This document shows positions 7,739-16,092 of a DNA stretch of 55,649 nt, one piece after another. The stretch covers positions 1 through 55,649 of the forward strand of contig JAQUJC010000012.1 in assembly GCA_028681135.1 (NCBI GenBank), read 5' to 3'. The position numbers were made by a program, and so were the translations under genes. Each line of letters begins with the position of its first letter. Position 1 is the stretch's first letter. The notes under the pieces were generated by a model. That model saw only the letters and a list, made by a program, of their open reading frames with translations, made no database searches and was not told where the DNA came from. The DNA is from Kiritimatiellia bacterium (GTDB taxonomy: Bacteria > Verrucomicrobiota > Kiritimatiellia > CAIQIC01 > Lenti-01).

Positions 7739-9226
7739 CTACGGATGACTATCCGCGTCGTAGGGGTTGGTCTGCGGCATCGCCTCAAATTCCTGTTGAT
7801 TGGTGTAGCCATCGCCATCCCAGTCCTCGCCCGGCGCCGTGCCCGGGTCTCCCGGCGTCACGTTGTACTCCAGCAGAAAGACGTCATAGGCCGAATAGTC
7901 CGGTGCCTGGTAGGGGGTGATGATGATATTGTCGACATTTACGCGCCCCAAACCAGGAACGTAATCCGTCCGGATGCGAACATACATGGGTTCCACGACG
8001 TTCACCGTCGCCTCAAATGGTGTCAATGTGGTTACTCCGTTGGCATCCACTCGGCCCACTTGCAACCAAGGCCCCGCGTCGGCATCCGTGGCTACTTCCA
8101 CCAGCAGGGCCTCCGCATCGTTATCTCCCCCATACTGCGCATAGAGAAACGAAATGGTTCCCAGCCCCGCCGACAGCAATTTATTGGAGGAGACCATGTA
8201 AGCGGGATAAAAGCTTCCAAAACAGGCGGCCCGCTGACCCATTTTAACGTCGTTGGCGGTATCGCCAATTCTGGCCTGTTCGAAAATCCACGGCTCCCCG
8301 CTCAACACCACTGTTCCCAAGTCATATGACGATTTAATCTCGCCCGCATTTTCAAACGTGATTTCTAGCGTGCCGGGCGGCAGATACTCGGTCACGGCGA
8401 TATTTAAGGTTCCCGTGGATACCCCGTAGGTATTGCTGGCCACAACGGCCAGGGTATAGGTTTCTCCATCATCCGCCGCCACCGGCGTGAAATGGAATGT
8501 GCCCCCCGTCAGGCTCACGCTTCCGGCCGGAGGCGGTGCCACGCTCCAGTCATGAATCGTGCCCATGGGCAGAATCGATATCGCCACCTCCAGCGTGTTG
8601 CTGACATGCACCTGGACCCCGCTGCCCGGCACAAACCCCACCGTGGGCGGGCCAGTCAGGGACATCGCCGTGCCCAGAATTTTCAGCGTGTTGTCGTTGA
8701 TCCGCCAATTACCCGTTCCCGCTTCGGCCTGGTAGCCGTAAAAACGCAACTGCAACGTTCCCCCTTCCGCCACCTGTAGATTCAGATCGGTCAGGGAGTG
8801 AGACCGTTCATTGTCGTCGTCCGGTACGCCCATCGTGTACAGCAAGGTGTAGCTGGAAAAGTTGTTGGTGGAAACACGCACTTGGAACTCGCGGATGCCG
8901 GTGCCGGAACGCCTTTCGCCGAAATCAATCTGGCTGATGATCAAGCCATATCCGGCGTCAGGCGACAGGGTTACTTCGTAATAATCGCTCGAGTCTGGCG
9001 TTGCATTTTCTGTCCAACTGTTGGCATATCCCCCGTTACCCCCATATGTGATCGCCCCAATCCCCGGCCCGCCGATAAAATTGCCCACCGTCACCTTGCC
9101 CGCTTCTTCAGTGGTTCCGGTTCCATCGGCCGTCAACGCCCATTGCCCCAGTACGGCCCCAATGCTGTTGGTCGCTGACGCAACACCTAACAGGGCAATC
9201 AGCCCCAATCGCGATACTTTGTTCAT
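7739..9226 (-). CDS. Secreted beta-sandwich protein with Ca-binding C-terminus
   Basis: The 495-residue protein has the signal peptide MNKVSRLGLIALLGVASATNS. It then has a beta-rich domain around residues 25-190 (ADGTGTTEEAG; QIDFGERRSGTGIREFQVRVS), an Ig/putative Ig-like segment (PTVGFVPGSGVQVHV, then FHFTPVAADDGETYTLAVVASN) and a second beta domain with TISFLYAQYGGDNDAEALLVEV. It ends in one EF-hand-like calcium loop, DWDGDGYTNQQEFEA, typical of TSP3/dockerin-like tails in this phylum. GGGAG precedes the chosen ATG; a longer upstream frame is not needed. No catalytic residues are recognised. It is divergent from the giant secreted protein. Confidence 0.7.
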   Translation of the reverse strand: MNKVSRLGLIALLGVASATNSIGAVLGQWALTADGTGTTEEAGKVTVGNFIGGPGIGAITYGGNGGYANSWTENATPDSSDYYEVTLSPDAGYGLIISQIDFGERRSGTGIREFQVRVSTNNFSSYTLLYTMGVPDDDNERSHSLTDLNLQVAEGGTLQLRFYGYQAEAGTGNWRINDNTLKILGTAMSLTGPPTVGFVPGSGVQVHVSNTLEVAISILPMGTIHDWSVAPPPAGSVSLTGGTFHFTPVAADDGETYTLAVVASNTYGVSTGTLNIAVTEYLPPGTLEITFENAGEIKSSYDLGTVVLSGEPWIFEQARIGDTANDVKMGQRAACFGSFYPAYMVSSNKLLSAGLGTISFLYAQYGGDNDAEALLVEVATDADAGPWLQVGRVDANGVTTLTPFEATVNVVEPMYVRIRTDYVPGLGRVNVDNIIITPYQAPDYSAYDVFLLEYNVTPGDPGTAPGEDWDGDGYTNQQEFEAMPQTNPYDADSHP

Positions 9227-9309
9227 GTCCCATACTCCCAATACAGCGTTCATCTCTTTAAACTTACCCTGTCCAGCCTCGTTGGGCCAGTGTAATTTTT
9301 TTCTTGGTC

Positions 9310-9388
9310 TATAATGAGGATGGCTCCCCTTGCCATAAATGTTCAAAAGCAGTATGGTTTACATGGGTAGGAGGACGTCCCCTCCTAC
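9310..9388 (+). promoter_or_regulatory. Putative -10 element and 5'-UTR hairpin before giant gene
   Basis: TATAAT lies at 9310-9315, but no good -35 sits at the right distance, so the promoter is tentative. A perfect hairpin, GTAGGAGG (9367-9374) with CCTCCTAC (9381-9388), ends 14 bases before the start codon and just upstream of the GAGGTAA ribosome-binding site. It may influence translation or be another REP-like insertion. Confidence 0.4.
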
Positions 9389-9402
9389 AATTTGAGGTAA
9401 CT

Positions 9403-12400
9403 ATGAGGATAAAAGCCGGATTCATCGCAACGGCCTTGGTTGGAGTGGCACTATCCGCCCATGCGTTTACGTCCCCCTACGCCTCCATGGGAGTTGCTGG
9501 TACTCATAATTCATGGGACAAGACTCCATCCATGACTCTGGTGGCCGACAACACCTGGGTCTGCACCCAAACACTGACCTCCGCCAACGGTGAATTTAAA
9601 TTCGTATCCAACAATGACTGGAACGCTGACGACTGGGGCGGTGCCGCCTCCATCGCCCGCGTGCCCGCCGCCGCCGCCGCTGTTCTGAAAGGTACCGACC
9701 TGGCCTTTGCCGGTCTCACTCCGGGCCCGTACCGCTTCACTTTCAACGATTCAACACTCACCTTTCAAATGGAATGGGCCGGCGGCACCCCCCTGCCCCT
9801 TCCCGCCATCACCAACCTCAACCTGATCGGCACTTTCAATAACTGGGCACCCACCGCCACCAGCCAGATGACCAACCACGTTGATAACACCAACGTGTGG
9901 AGCCTCTCGATCGAACTCTTCGAGAACACCGACTTTCAATTCTATGTCAATGACAGTTGGGACAACCAATTCGGTGCCCCCCAACCCACCACGATCACCC
10001 TCCCCGGACTGCATATCCCTGTCACCAATAGCGCCTGCGGAAAGTCCGATTTCAGCCTTGAGGACATTCTGCCCGGAACCTTCCAGTTCGCCTTGAATGT
10101 CAGCAACGCCACATTCACCATTACCCAGACGGCCACCAACAGCGCTGGGGCCCTGGCCAGTGTCACCGCCGTCGGCAATTTCGTGGCGGGCACCCCTCCA
10201 GACATCAATCTGGAAAAAATCGGCAGCAGCACCTGGCGCTCCGATTTCAACGTCACCAATACTGGCAGCTTCCAGCTTTCGTTCATCGGACGCGATGCCA
10301 ATGGTGTTGCCATGCGCTACTGGGGCGTCACCCATTCCCCGGCTCTCAGCCTGCCCGCCACCGGTTCCATGTTGCCCGCCGCCAGCAACGTCTACACCCA
10401 TGTCACGATCACGGCCCCGCCCGGCAACTACCGCATCACCTTCGATTCCGCCAGCGGCGCCTTTAGTGTCCAGCAGCGCTATACCGCCGCCAGCGGCGTT
10501 AATTATCTGCAGAACCCTTCATTCGAATCGCTGGATGGCGGACAACCGGCGCATTGGGGCACCTTTCATGCCCAAAGCGGTGAACAAGCCAATTTTGGTG
10601 CCCACTCCGGCGCACGTTGCGGCGTGTTGTTTCGTAAGACCATTGAAGCGGACGGGGACCTGGGCAATTTTGACCAAACCACTAGCGTCCTCAGCGGTTT
10701 GTCTGGCCAGACCTTCCGCGTCTCCGCCGCTTTTCGGACCCTGGGCAATTGGCAAGCCGAAACGGTCCGAATCATCATTGAGTGGAAAAGCGGCGAGACG
10801 ACGATCAAACAAGATTCCCTCGAAGTCATCGACCTGAGCGACGAATGGCGCATCCACGCTCTGGAAGCCCCAATTCCCGGCAATAATCTGTCCGCCAAAA
10901 TTCTATTCAAGTACGACGGCGACCCTGGCACGGGCTATCTGCTGGTGGATGACGCCGAGGCCCGCATTGCGGCCTCGCGCTTCCAGGACTTCAATACGTG
11001 GGGCGGCCTCAACAGCTTTCAACCCTATTCGCCCGACTGGGCGGTCACCTCCGGCAAGACCATCTATAATCTCCCCGCCAGTTCCCCCACCGGTGGCGTC
11101 CTCATCTCTAAATATATCGAAGGCACCGGCAACAACAAAGCTATCGAAATTTTTAACGGCACCGACGCCCCGATCGATTTGGGAGCCAACAACTATGTCC
11201 TCCAGCAGTACAACAATGGCGCGCTGGCTGCCTCTGTGAATATTTCCCTGTCCGGCACCATTCCTGCGGCTGGCACGCTCGTGGTGGCTCGCCCCAATAC
11301 GCCCACCAATTATGCCCCGAATGGTGCCGTGTATGACGTCCCCTTGGTTTTAACGAACAAGGCCCTTACCTTCAACGGCGATGATGTCATCACCCTGCGG
11401 GCTGGCGGCGCATGGGGTACTATCCTTGACCGAATCGGCATCCCCGGCACCAACGCCGCCGGGTCAGTCTGGTCCCGCTTCATGACCGATCACACACTCT
11501 CGCGAAATCACAACGTATTGTGGGGCACGTCGTCCTTTGATCTTTCCGACTGGACGCTTTCGACAAAAGACACCTTCACCGAACTCGGCATCCATTTCTT
11601 TTCCATCGACGACCCGGACGCCCCCTACCTCCCCTCCGGTCACAGCCTCCTGCTCAACACCAATGCCGCCGTCATGACCCCGGAACTGGACGGGGGCATC
11701 GGTGATCTCTCCTTCTATGCCCGCGCCCAAGGCGCACTCACCGGTAACAACCTCCAACTTGCGATCGAAACTGCCCCCTCCCAGACCAGTACCAACTGGA
11801 CCCTGGCCGAAATCCTGACCGTCCCGATTGGCACCACCAATTTCACGCTCTTTTCCAGCTTTGCCAACCAGGCCGCCCATTCTGTGCTGCGCATCCGCCA
11901 TATCGGCGACGGCTCCACCAACCGTATCCGCATCGACGACATCACCGTGGGGCCCGCCTACCTCATCCGCCGTACCGAAAATTTTGCCCAATGGAGCGAT
12001 TTGGTGGGCTCCCCCATCGGCACCTATTCGCGCGCCGAATGGACCATCCGCAACGCTACCATCAATACACATGGGACCTATGACAGCGTTAGCGCCGACC
12101 TGCACCCCACGACCGGTTCCGTCACCTCGCCCACCTATGAAGGCGGAGTCGGCACTGTGAAATTCCGCCTGCTCAACCACCCCGATGACATTGGAGAAGT
12201 CCGGGCTGCCGTGCTGACCTCCACCGATAAGGGTGTCACTTGGACTACCAACGGGACTGCTACCATCCCGCCGACAAGTACGATCAAAACAATCGATGCC
12301 GTCATCGCCATCTTCCTGCCCACCTCCGCCTGCGTCCGGATTTCCGCCCAGGACTCACCCTCGCCTTTCGTCGTGGACAATATTGAAATTGGCATCCCCT

Positions 12401-14493
12401 CCATCTCCCGCATCCTCGACTTCGATGACATGAAAACCAGCACTCGGTATTCCTCCTACGACAAGGAGGGATGGGCTATCACTGAAACCGCTATTACATC
12501 ATACGAGGTTTTTGGCGGCCTGTCCGGTCTCCTCCGCAACGGCAGCATCACCAGCCCTTATATCGATGACATTGGCACAATTTCGTTTTATTACAAGATG
12601 GGCCCCTACTCCGGTGACAATACCGCCCGTCTCACTGTCGAAATCAGCGCCAACGGTTCCAGTTGGACCCCCTTGAAGTCCGGCATCATTCCTTCCTCCG
12701 AAACGGCTCTGTATTCCTACTACAACACCAACACCCTTTACCACTATGTCCGGATCACCCAGACCAAGAACGATAAACGAATGCTTATCGACCAGATCGA
12801 GATCGGTGAGCCCTCCCCCCTTCCCACCTGTACCATTTCCGCCACTCTCGATCCCGGTGCTCCCGGAACGAATGAAGCGTTCTATCTCATGGCGAATGTC
12901 TCGCCGCGCAACGGTGCCGAGATTCTCTCCGTCACCGCTGTCCTCAAAGTGGGTCCGTACCAAACCATCACCACCACGCTCACTGCCGTGGCCTATGGCA
13001 CCTACCAATCCTCCCTGATTGGCCCTATTTCCACCCCCGGCAGAGAGCTGTCCTACTCGGCCTCCGTCCGCTACGGCGGCATCGGCGCCGCCCCTGGCTC
13101 CACGTCCTATACAACTAATACCGCCTATTCCACCACCAACACCACCCGCATCCTCGCCGTCAAACGCGGCACCGTCTGGATCAACGAAATCTTCTATGCC
13201 CCCTACCTCGACGAGGACGGCGGCGGCGGGATCTGGGGCGACACACCCTACAACCACGAATTCATCGAACTCTGCGGCGTCGCCGGCACCTCCATCACCA
13301 ACTGGCAGGTTCAGCTCTTGCTCGCCTCCGCCGGCGACCGCCTCAAGAATGGCGGCGAACCCGTCTACGCCACCTATACCATCCCATCTGGCACCATCCT
13401 CTCCAACACCGCCAGCGGCTATGGATTCTACGTCATCGGGGATCAACAGCTCCTCGACAACGGCAAAAAGGTCAACCAGGTGCTCACAACCCTGGTGCCC
13501 GCTAGCGTCAATCCTTATGCCGCCGATGACCTCGACCACATCCGCGACCCCTCCGGCATTATCCGTCTCCTCGACAACTATTCCAATGTCATCTATTCGC
13601 TTTCCTACGGTGCCTACGACACCGGTTCCGACATCCTTCCCGTGGCCCAGGACCCGACCGCTTATAACACCAACTCCCTCTCCCTCTCTGGCACTGGGTC
13701 TGGATATGATGACTTCAGCTGGAATAAAACCAACGACCTCACCATTGGCGACATCAATACCGGCCAGGAATTTGTGGAGGACAGCGACATCCCCATGCCA
13801 GCCTGGCATATTCCCGATGCCCTCGCCCAGACGTCCCTGCAGGGCACCTTCCATCAGTTTTATCCGATCGATGCCGCCCAATCCAGCGTCCTCTACTTCC
13901 ACTACGCCTACACCAACGCCAACTTTTTCTATGCCAATATTGGTGGCCAGGTCCATCACCACCGACAAGGCACAGGCGGCGCCTGGAGCATCGTCGGCAA
14001 GCAAGCCGACTTTGGCGGCAACTTCGACACCAATGGCACCGGCTACGCCTATCTCCGCATGGGGCCTGTTATTCCCTATACCTATGACCGCCTCGACACG
14101 ATCGAATACGTCATTGAAGCCATCCCCAATAACCCCGCCTTCACCACCGCATGGCTCGGCAGCGATGGTGCAGGAGGCGGCACCGCCTTTGCCTCGCTGG
14201 TTGAGGCCCAACAACAACCCTTCCAATACACCTTCCCCATCGCTGACCTGATCGAAATCACCAAGATAACCCGTACCAATACGCTTCTCCGTCTAGAAAC
14301 GGATGGCAACGATACCTTGGATCCGATCGTGAACTTCAACATTCGTTCGACCACCAATGTGCTGGTGCCTACCCATTTGTGGGATGCCATTGCGCCCCAA
14401 TTCATCGCCCGAACCAACGAACAGAACTACATCACCCTGACCAATCCCCCCGGCCCCAACCGCTTCTTCTCCGTCCAACCCCTCTGGCCATAA
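9403..14493 (+). CDS. Giant secreted protein with lamin-tail and CBM-like domains
   Basis: The 1,696-residue protein has the signal peptide MRIKAGFIATALVGVALSAHA and a GAGGTAA ribosome-binding site. The N-terminus holds repeated GTHNSW / GTFNNW modules (about residues 25-240) resembling starch-binding/X25-type beta-sandwiches. A CBM-like domain starts NYLQNPSFES near 366. A lamin-tail domain (ISKYIEG..NNKAIEIFN) lies near 565, and a second (VWINEIFYAPYLDEDGG..HEFIELCG) near 1256. Between them are several anchor-J-like modules with FYARAQG / FYYKMG. The C-terminal 65 residues resemble the tails of two other secreted proteins here. A role in surface adhesion or polymer binding is inferred; no catalytic site was recognised. 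Confidence 0.75.
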   Translation: MRIKAGFIATALVGVALSAHAFTSPYASMGVAGTHNSWDKTPSMTLVADNTWVCTQTLTSANGEFKFVSNNDWNADDWGGAASIARVPAAAAAVLKGTDLAFAGLTPGPYRFTFNDSTLTFQMEWAGGTPLPLPAITNLNLIGTFNNWAPTATSQMTNHVDNTNVWSLSIELFENTDFQFYVNDSWDNQFGAPQPTTITLPGLHIPVTNSACGKSDFSLEDILPGTFQFALNVSNATFTITQTATNSAGALASVTAVGNFVAGTPPDINLEKIGSSTWRSDFNVTNTGSFQLSFIGRDANGVAMRYWGVTHSPALSLPATGSMLPAASNVYTHVTITAPPGNYRITFDSASGAFSVQQRYTAASGVNYLQNPSFESLDGGQPAHWGTFHAQSGEQANFGAHSGARCGVLFRKTIEADGDLGNFDQTTSVLSGLSGQTFRVSAAFRTLGNWQAETVRIIIEWKSGETTIKQDSLEVIDLSDEWRIHALEAPIPGNNLSAKILFKYDGDPGTGYLLVDDAEARIAASRFQDFNTWGGLNSFQPYSPDWAVTSGKTIYNLPASSPTGGVLISKYIEGTGNNKAIEIFNGTDAPIDLGANNYVLQQYNNGALAASVNISLSGTIPAAGTLVVARPNTPTNYAPNGAVYDVPLVLTNKALTFNGDDVITLRAGGAWGTILDRIGIPGTNAAGSVWSRFMTDHTLSRNHNVLWGTSSFDLSDWTLSTKDTFTELGIHFFSIDDPDAPYLPSGHSLLLNTNAAVMTPELDGGIGDLSFYARAQGALTGNNLQLAIETAPSQTSTNWTLAEILTVPIGTTNFTLFSSFANQAAHSVLRIRHIGDGSTNRIRIDDITVGPAYLIRRTENFAQWSDLVGSPIGTYSRAEWTIRNATINTHGTYDSVSADLHPTTGSVTSPTYEGGVGTVKFRLLNHPDDIGEVRAAVLTSTDKGVTWTTNGTATIPPTSTIKTIDAVIAIFLPTSACVRISAQDSPSPFVVDNIEIGIPSISRILDFDDMKTSTRYSSYDKEGWAITETAITSYEVFGGLSGLLRNGSITSPYIDDIGTISFYYKMGPYSGDNTARLTVEISANGSSWTPLKSGIIPSSETALYSYYNTNTLYHYVRITQTKNDKRMLIDQIEIGEPSPLPTCTISATLDPGAPGTNEAFYLMANVSPRNGAEILSVTAVLKVGPYQTITTTLTAVAYGTYQSSLIGPISTPGRELSYSASVRYGGIGAAPGSTSYTTNTAYSTTNTTRILAVKRGTVWINEIFYAPYLDEDGGGGIWGDTPYNHEFIELCGVAGTSITNWQVQLLLASAGDRLKNGGEPVYATYTIPSGTILSNTASGYGFYVIGDQQLLDNGKKVNQVLTTLVPASVNPYAADDLDHIRDPSGIIRLLDNYSNVIYSLSYGAYDTGSDILPVAQDPTAYNTNSLSLSGTGSGYDDFSWNKTNDLTIGDINTGQEFVEDSDIPMPAWHIPDALAQTSLQGTFHQFYPIDAAQSSVLYFHYAYTNANFFYANIGGQVHHHRQGTGGAWSIVGKQADFGGNFDTNGTGYAYLRMGPVIPYTYDRLDTIEYVIEAIPNNPAFTTAWLGSDGAGGGTAFASLVEAQQQPFQYTFPIADLIEITKITRTNTLLRLETDGNDTLDPIVNFNIRSTTNVLVPTHLWDAIAPQFIARTNEQNYITLTNPPGPNRFFSVQPLWP

Positions 14494-14510
14494 GCAGGTT
14501 GTTCCCGATT

Positions 14511-14841
14511 TTGTGGGCCGGGGCTGTGCCCCCGGCGGGCTCTGCCGCGCCATTCCCGCCGCCCGCGTAGGGGCGGCCTACATCATCCCGACGGTTTGCC
14601 AAAGCTTCTCACGTTGTGGGCCGGGGTTCCACCCCCGGCGGGCTGTTTGGCTCCATTTCCGCCGCCCGCGTAGGGGCGGCCTACATCATCCGGCGGTTCG
14701 CCAAAGCTTCTCCGTTGTGGGCCGGGGCTGTGCCCCCGGCGGGCTGTTTAACTATTCCCGCCGCCCGCATAGGGGCGGCCTACATCATCCGGCGGTTTGC
14801 CAAAGCTTCTCCGTTGTGGGCCGAGGCTGTGCCCCCGGCGC
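14511..14841. repeat. REP-type tandem repeat units, left flank of RAYT gene
   Basis: There are three roughly 100-base units and a partial fourth. Each carries two hairpins: GCCGGGG/CCCCGGC around a short loop, and CCGCCC/GGGGCGG around GCGTA or GCATA, followed by GGCCTACATCATCCGGCGG and CCAAAGCTTCTC. Units differ by small substitutions and by the length of the spacer after the first hairpin. The array stops just before the stop codon of the RAYT gene. It also lies directly after the giant secreted-protein gene. Confidence 0.85.
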
Positions 14842-14844
14842 AAT

Positions 14845-15411
14845 TCACCATCGCAACACATCAATCTCACCGGTAAAAGGCCAATCCTCTGCATTATTCA
14901 CCAATCCCGCCCGCACCGGATTCATGCGCACATAGTTCCATTTTTCAGAATAGCTCTCACTGCTGCGCAGGGCATGATCGAAGAACCCCTCCTGCCACGC
15001 CCGTCCGTATTTCCAACCATTTTGGGTGTTACCGGCCGAATCCTGCCCATTGTGGGCCGGGGTTCCACCCCCGGCGCGCAACCCACGTATCCTCTGCCGC
15101 CTCGCCTTCGCCAAATTCCGCTTCAACGCCCCAACCCATTTCGACAACACCCGCGATCCTTCCGCGGACACAAACAAATGCACATGGTCGGGCATCAATA
15201 CATATTTTCCCACCCAGACGCCCGCCTGCTGCGGCGATTGAGCACAAAACAACTTGAACGATTCTTGGATTTCAGGACCGGTCAACCAGGGTTGCCGGTC
15301 GGCTGTGCAAAATGTTACGAAAAAGAGTGGTCGCCCCCGTGAGGCCCAAACTGTTTGCAGTCTTCGCAGTCGCCGGGGAAATGGAACCTGTTCATTCGTC
15401 AAGTCTGCCAT
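14845..15411 (-). CDS. REP-associated tyrosine transposase (RAYT, IS200-like)
   Basis: The 188-residue Y1 transposase carries the strand FFVTFCTADR, the HUH motif in YVLMPDHVHLFV (His76, His78) and the catalytic Tyr at about residue 154 in SSESYSEKWNYVRMNPVRAGLV, all typical of RAYTs. RAYTs are thought to mobilise REP hairpins as single-stranded DNA. Arrays of REP-like units flank it on both sides, which supports this. Residues about 110-122 (LRAGGGTPAHNG) are encoded by a copy of the same REP hairpin inserted in frame in the loop before WQEGFFDHAL. The gene looks intact, but activity with the insertion is uncertain. Confidence 0.9.
   Translation of the reverse strand: MADLTNEQVPFPRRLRRLQTVWASRGRPLFFVTFCTADRQPWLTGPEIQESFKLFCAQSPQQAGVWVGKYVLMPDHVHLFVSAEGSRVLSKWVGALKRNLAKARRQRIRGLRAGGGTPAHNGQDSAGNTQNGWKYGRAWQEGFFDHALRSSESYSEKWNYVRMNPVRAGLVNNAEDWPFTGEIDVLRW
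15050..15077. repeat. REP hairpin inside the RAYT coding sequence
   Basis: The first hairpin of the flanking repeat unit (TGTGGGCCGGGGTTCCAC, then CCCCGGCG) occurs inside the transposase gene. It is almost identical to the copy at 14614-14641. It keeps the frame and adds a Gly-rich loop to the protein. Confidence 0.8.
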
Positions 15412-15450
15412 GACCCCAGTCTGATCAAACTGTTGGTTTTCATCAAGGAC

Positions 15451-16080
15451 GTTGTGGGCCGGGGGCCATTTCCGCCGCCCGCGTAGGGGCGGCCTACATT
15501 GTCCGGCGGTTTACCAAAGCTTCTCCGTTGTGGGCCGGGGCCCGGGCCGGGGGCCATTCCCGCCGCCCGCGTAGGGGCGGCCTACATCATCCGGCGGTTT
15601 GCCAAAGCTTCTCCGTTGTGGGCCGGGGCTGTGCCCCCGGCGGGCTGTTTGGCTCCATTTCCGCCGCCCGCGTAGGGGCGGCCTACATTGTCAGGCGGTT
15701 CGCCAAAGCCTCTCACGTTGTGGGCCGGGGCTGTGCCCCCGGCGGGCTCTTTGGTTCCATTCCCGCCGCCCGCATAGGGGCGGCCTACATTGTCAGGCGG
15801 TTCGCCAAAGCTTCTCCGTTGTGGGCCGGGGCTGTGCCCCCGGCGGGCTCTTTGGCTCCATTTCCGCCGCCCGCGTAGGGGCGGCCTACATCATCCGGCG
15901 GTTCGCCAAAGCTTCTCCCGTTGTGGGTCGGGGCCCGGGCCGGGGGCCATTCCCGCCGCCCGCATAGGGGCGGCCTACATTGTCAGGCGGTTTGCCAAAG
16001 CTTCTCCCGTTGTGGGTCGGGGCCCGGGCCGGGGGCCATTCCCGCCGCCCGCGTAGGGGCGGCCTACATCATCCGGCGGG
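15451..16080. repeat. REP-type tandem repeat units, right flank of RAYT gene
   Basis: There are about seven consecutive units of the same two-hairpin repeat, mostly 75-102 bases long. Two spacer variants occur after the first hairpin: CTGTGCCCCCGGCGGGCT and CCCGGGCCGGGGGCC. The second hairpin occurs with GCGTA or GCATA loops. The array ends just before the 3' end of the pseudopilin K gene. It holds no gene; open frames across it are repeat translations. Confidence 0.88.
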
Positions 16081-16092
16081 CTTTTTTGTCCC

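Noticed and set aside
12499..14226. 575-codon minus-strand frame inside the lamin-tail protein gene
   Set aside because: Gly/Val/Asp-rich antisense reading of a well-supported plus-strand gene.
14513..14935. Open frames translating as GRGCAPGGL... repeats
   Set aside because: They are translations of the REP array in several frames and are not genes.
15451..16080. Possible CRISPR array
   Set aside because: Units are 75-102 bases with internal hairpins and no unique spacers of constant length; no cas genes are present and a RAYT gene is adjacent, so these are REP units.
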